From positions 1 through 52,716 of the forward strand of contig JAFLKN010000028.1 of NCBI GenBank assembly GCA_019163175.1: DNA of 52,716 nt, in the 5' to 3' direction. This DNA is from Prolixibacteraceae bacterium. GTDB taxonomy: Bacteria; Bacteroidota; Bacteroidia; Bacteroidales; Prolixibacteraceae. This document shows, piece after piece, positions 52,216 through 52,716 of the stretch (positions are counted from its first letter, which is position 1; every line of letters begins with the position of its first letter). The position numbers and the translations under genes are program-made. The notes beneath the pieces were generated by a model. The model did not search any database and was not told the DNA's origin. It worked only from the letters and a program-made list of their open reading frames with translations.

Positions 52216-52493
52216 AAGAACACCAATTGGGCTTGTTTTCATTGTGTAATGGTTATCGTGGAGAACACATAGCGAAAACCAAAACCACATTCGGCTGGAT
52301 ACTTGAATCGTTTTAAGATCAGACTATTCCAGTAAATTTACCGTTATTCCAAAAAGATGGGTTATCGAAAGAACGTTTGTCTGGTTTGAAAGTTACCAAA
52401 GACTCAGTAAAGAATTCGAATACCAGATATACTAGCGAGGTAATGATTCAGATTGCAATGATAAGATTAATGCTTAATAGAATCAAAAAATAA
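52215..52493 (+). pseudogene. Decayed DDE transposase C-terminus (IS5-like)
   Basis: Fragments in different frames line up with one C-terminal half: CNGYRGEHIAKTKTTFGWIL (from 52245, stop TAA at 52314-52316), then KRWVIERTFVWFESYQRLSK (from 52352), then, after a one-base frameshift near 52430, TSEVMIQIAMIRLMLNRIKK ending at 52493. The KRWVxERTFxWF block carries the conserved Glu of the DDE triad, and NGYRG replaces the usual DGYRG. Two frame breaks make it non-functional. Confidence 0.75.
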
Positions 52494-52495
52494 AA

Positions 52496-52508
52496 CTTAA
52501 ACAGTCTC
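52496..52508. repeat. Probable right terminal inverted repeat of the decayed element
   Basis: CTTAAACAGTCTC lies three bases after the transposase stop. Its complement GAGACTGTTTAAG looks like the ends of IS5-group elements. I found no matching left end in the window. The bases 52509-52716 show no gene I can support. Confidence 0.45.
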
Positions 52509-52716
52509 TTAGTATTTCGACAGCATATTTTATGCTAGTTTCATAGCCCTTGCTTGATTTGCGCTGTTTATTTTTGCTTATGCTAGGAATCGTTCTTTAA
52601 TTTTCTGGCATTGCAAGTCGGGATGATTGGGTATATACCAGTTTTTTATAATGCACATACACTGTGCGATTTTCCCCTATTAAAATGTGCTTTTTTTCAG
52701 CCTGTTAAAATTAGGT

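Noticed and set aside
52510-52716. Possible coding frames on the minus strand at the right edge
   Set aside because: Frames of up to about 37 codons lack starts and recognisable motifs, with stops on both sides.

Overview
The window looks like a Bacteroidota chromosome of moderate-to-low GC, most plausibly a marine or sediment member of the Marinilabiliales/Prolixibacteraceae type; that placement is inference from gene content. Support comes from a hybrid two-component system (sensor, kinase, receiver and AraC domains in one protein), a C-terminal sorting domain of the type IX secretion system, a TonB-dependent receptor, a UxaE-type hexuronate epimerase, weak or absent Shine-Dalgarno sequences, and several families of palindromic intergenic repeats. 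I see no rRNA, tRNA, CRISPR array or intact insertion sequence.

Positions 1-13400 hold a hexuronate (glucuronate/galacturonate) catabolic divergon. A LacI-type regulator heads a leftward unit: SDR mannonate oxidoreductase, a divergent PfkB sugar kinase, a LarA-family nickel-dependent racemase/epimerase homologue, a Gfo/Idh/MocA oxidoreductase, PdxB, and, beyond a palindrome array, the start of gnd. The rightward unit is uxaE, uxaC, kdgK, KDPG aldolase and an ExuT-like MFS transporter, closed by a hairpin terminator. The divergent promoter region carries two matching operator-like palindromes. Mannonate dehydratase is absent from the window. The LarA homologue could join mannonate and gluconate, which are C2 epimers, and this is the most interesting metabolic idea here.

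Positions 13400-24900: a small exported protein, a TerB-like protein and a VTT membrane protein; then a leftward cluster of SMP-30 lactonase, glpK, glpF, GH43 and a 2,3-diketogulonate reductase; then a DUF2490-like protein, a TonB-dependent receptor, a 42-residue Cys-rich protein and a kinase-like/RapZ C-terminal fusion.

Positions 24900-37850: a giant exported protein of 1855 residues with about 27 TPR-like units, next to a short paralogue that consists only of its N-terminal domain. An amino acid permease follows, then an agmatine-to-putrescine cluster (aguB and an agmatine deiminase) that encloses a YCII protein, a lipoprotein and an unusual HTH plus HEPN-like protein. A flavin reductase-rubredoxin fusion ends this part.

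Positions 37900-52716: a PNGase F-like protein with a type IX sorting domain, a transglutaminase-like protein and a 1305-residue hybrid two-component regulator; repeat elements whose stems covary between copies; an M64 peptidase, a UbiA-like protein, and several small DUF and housekeeping-type genes. The right edge holds decayed transposase fragments.
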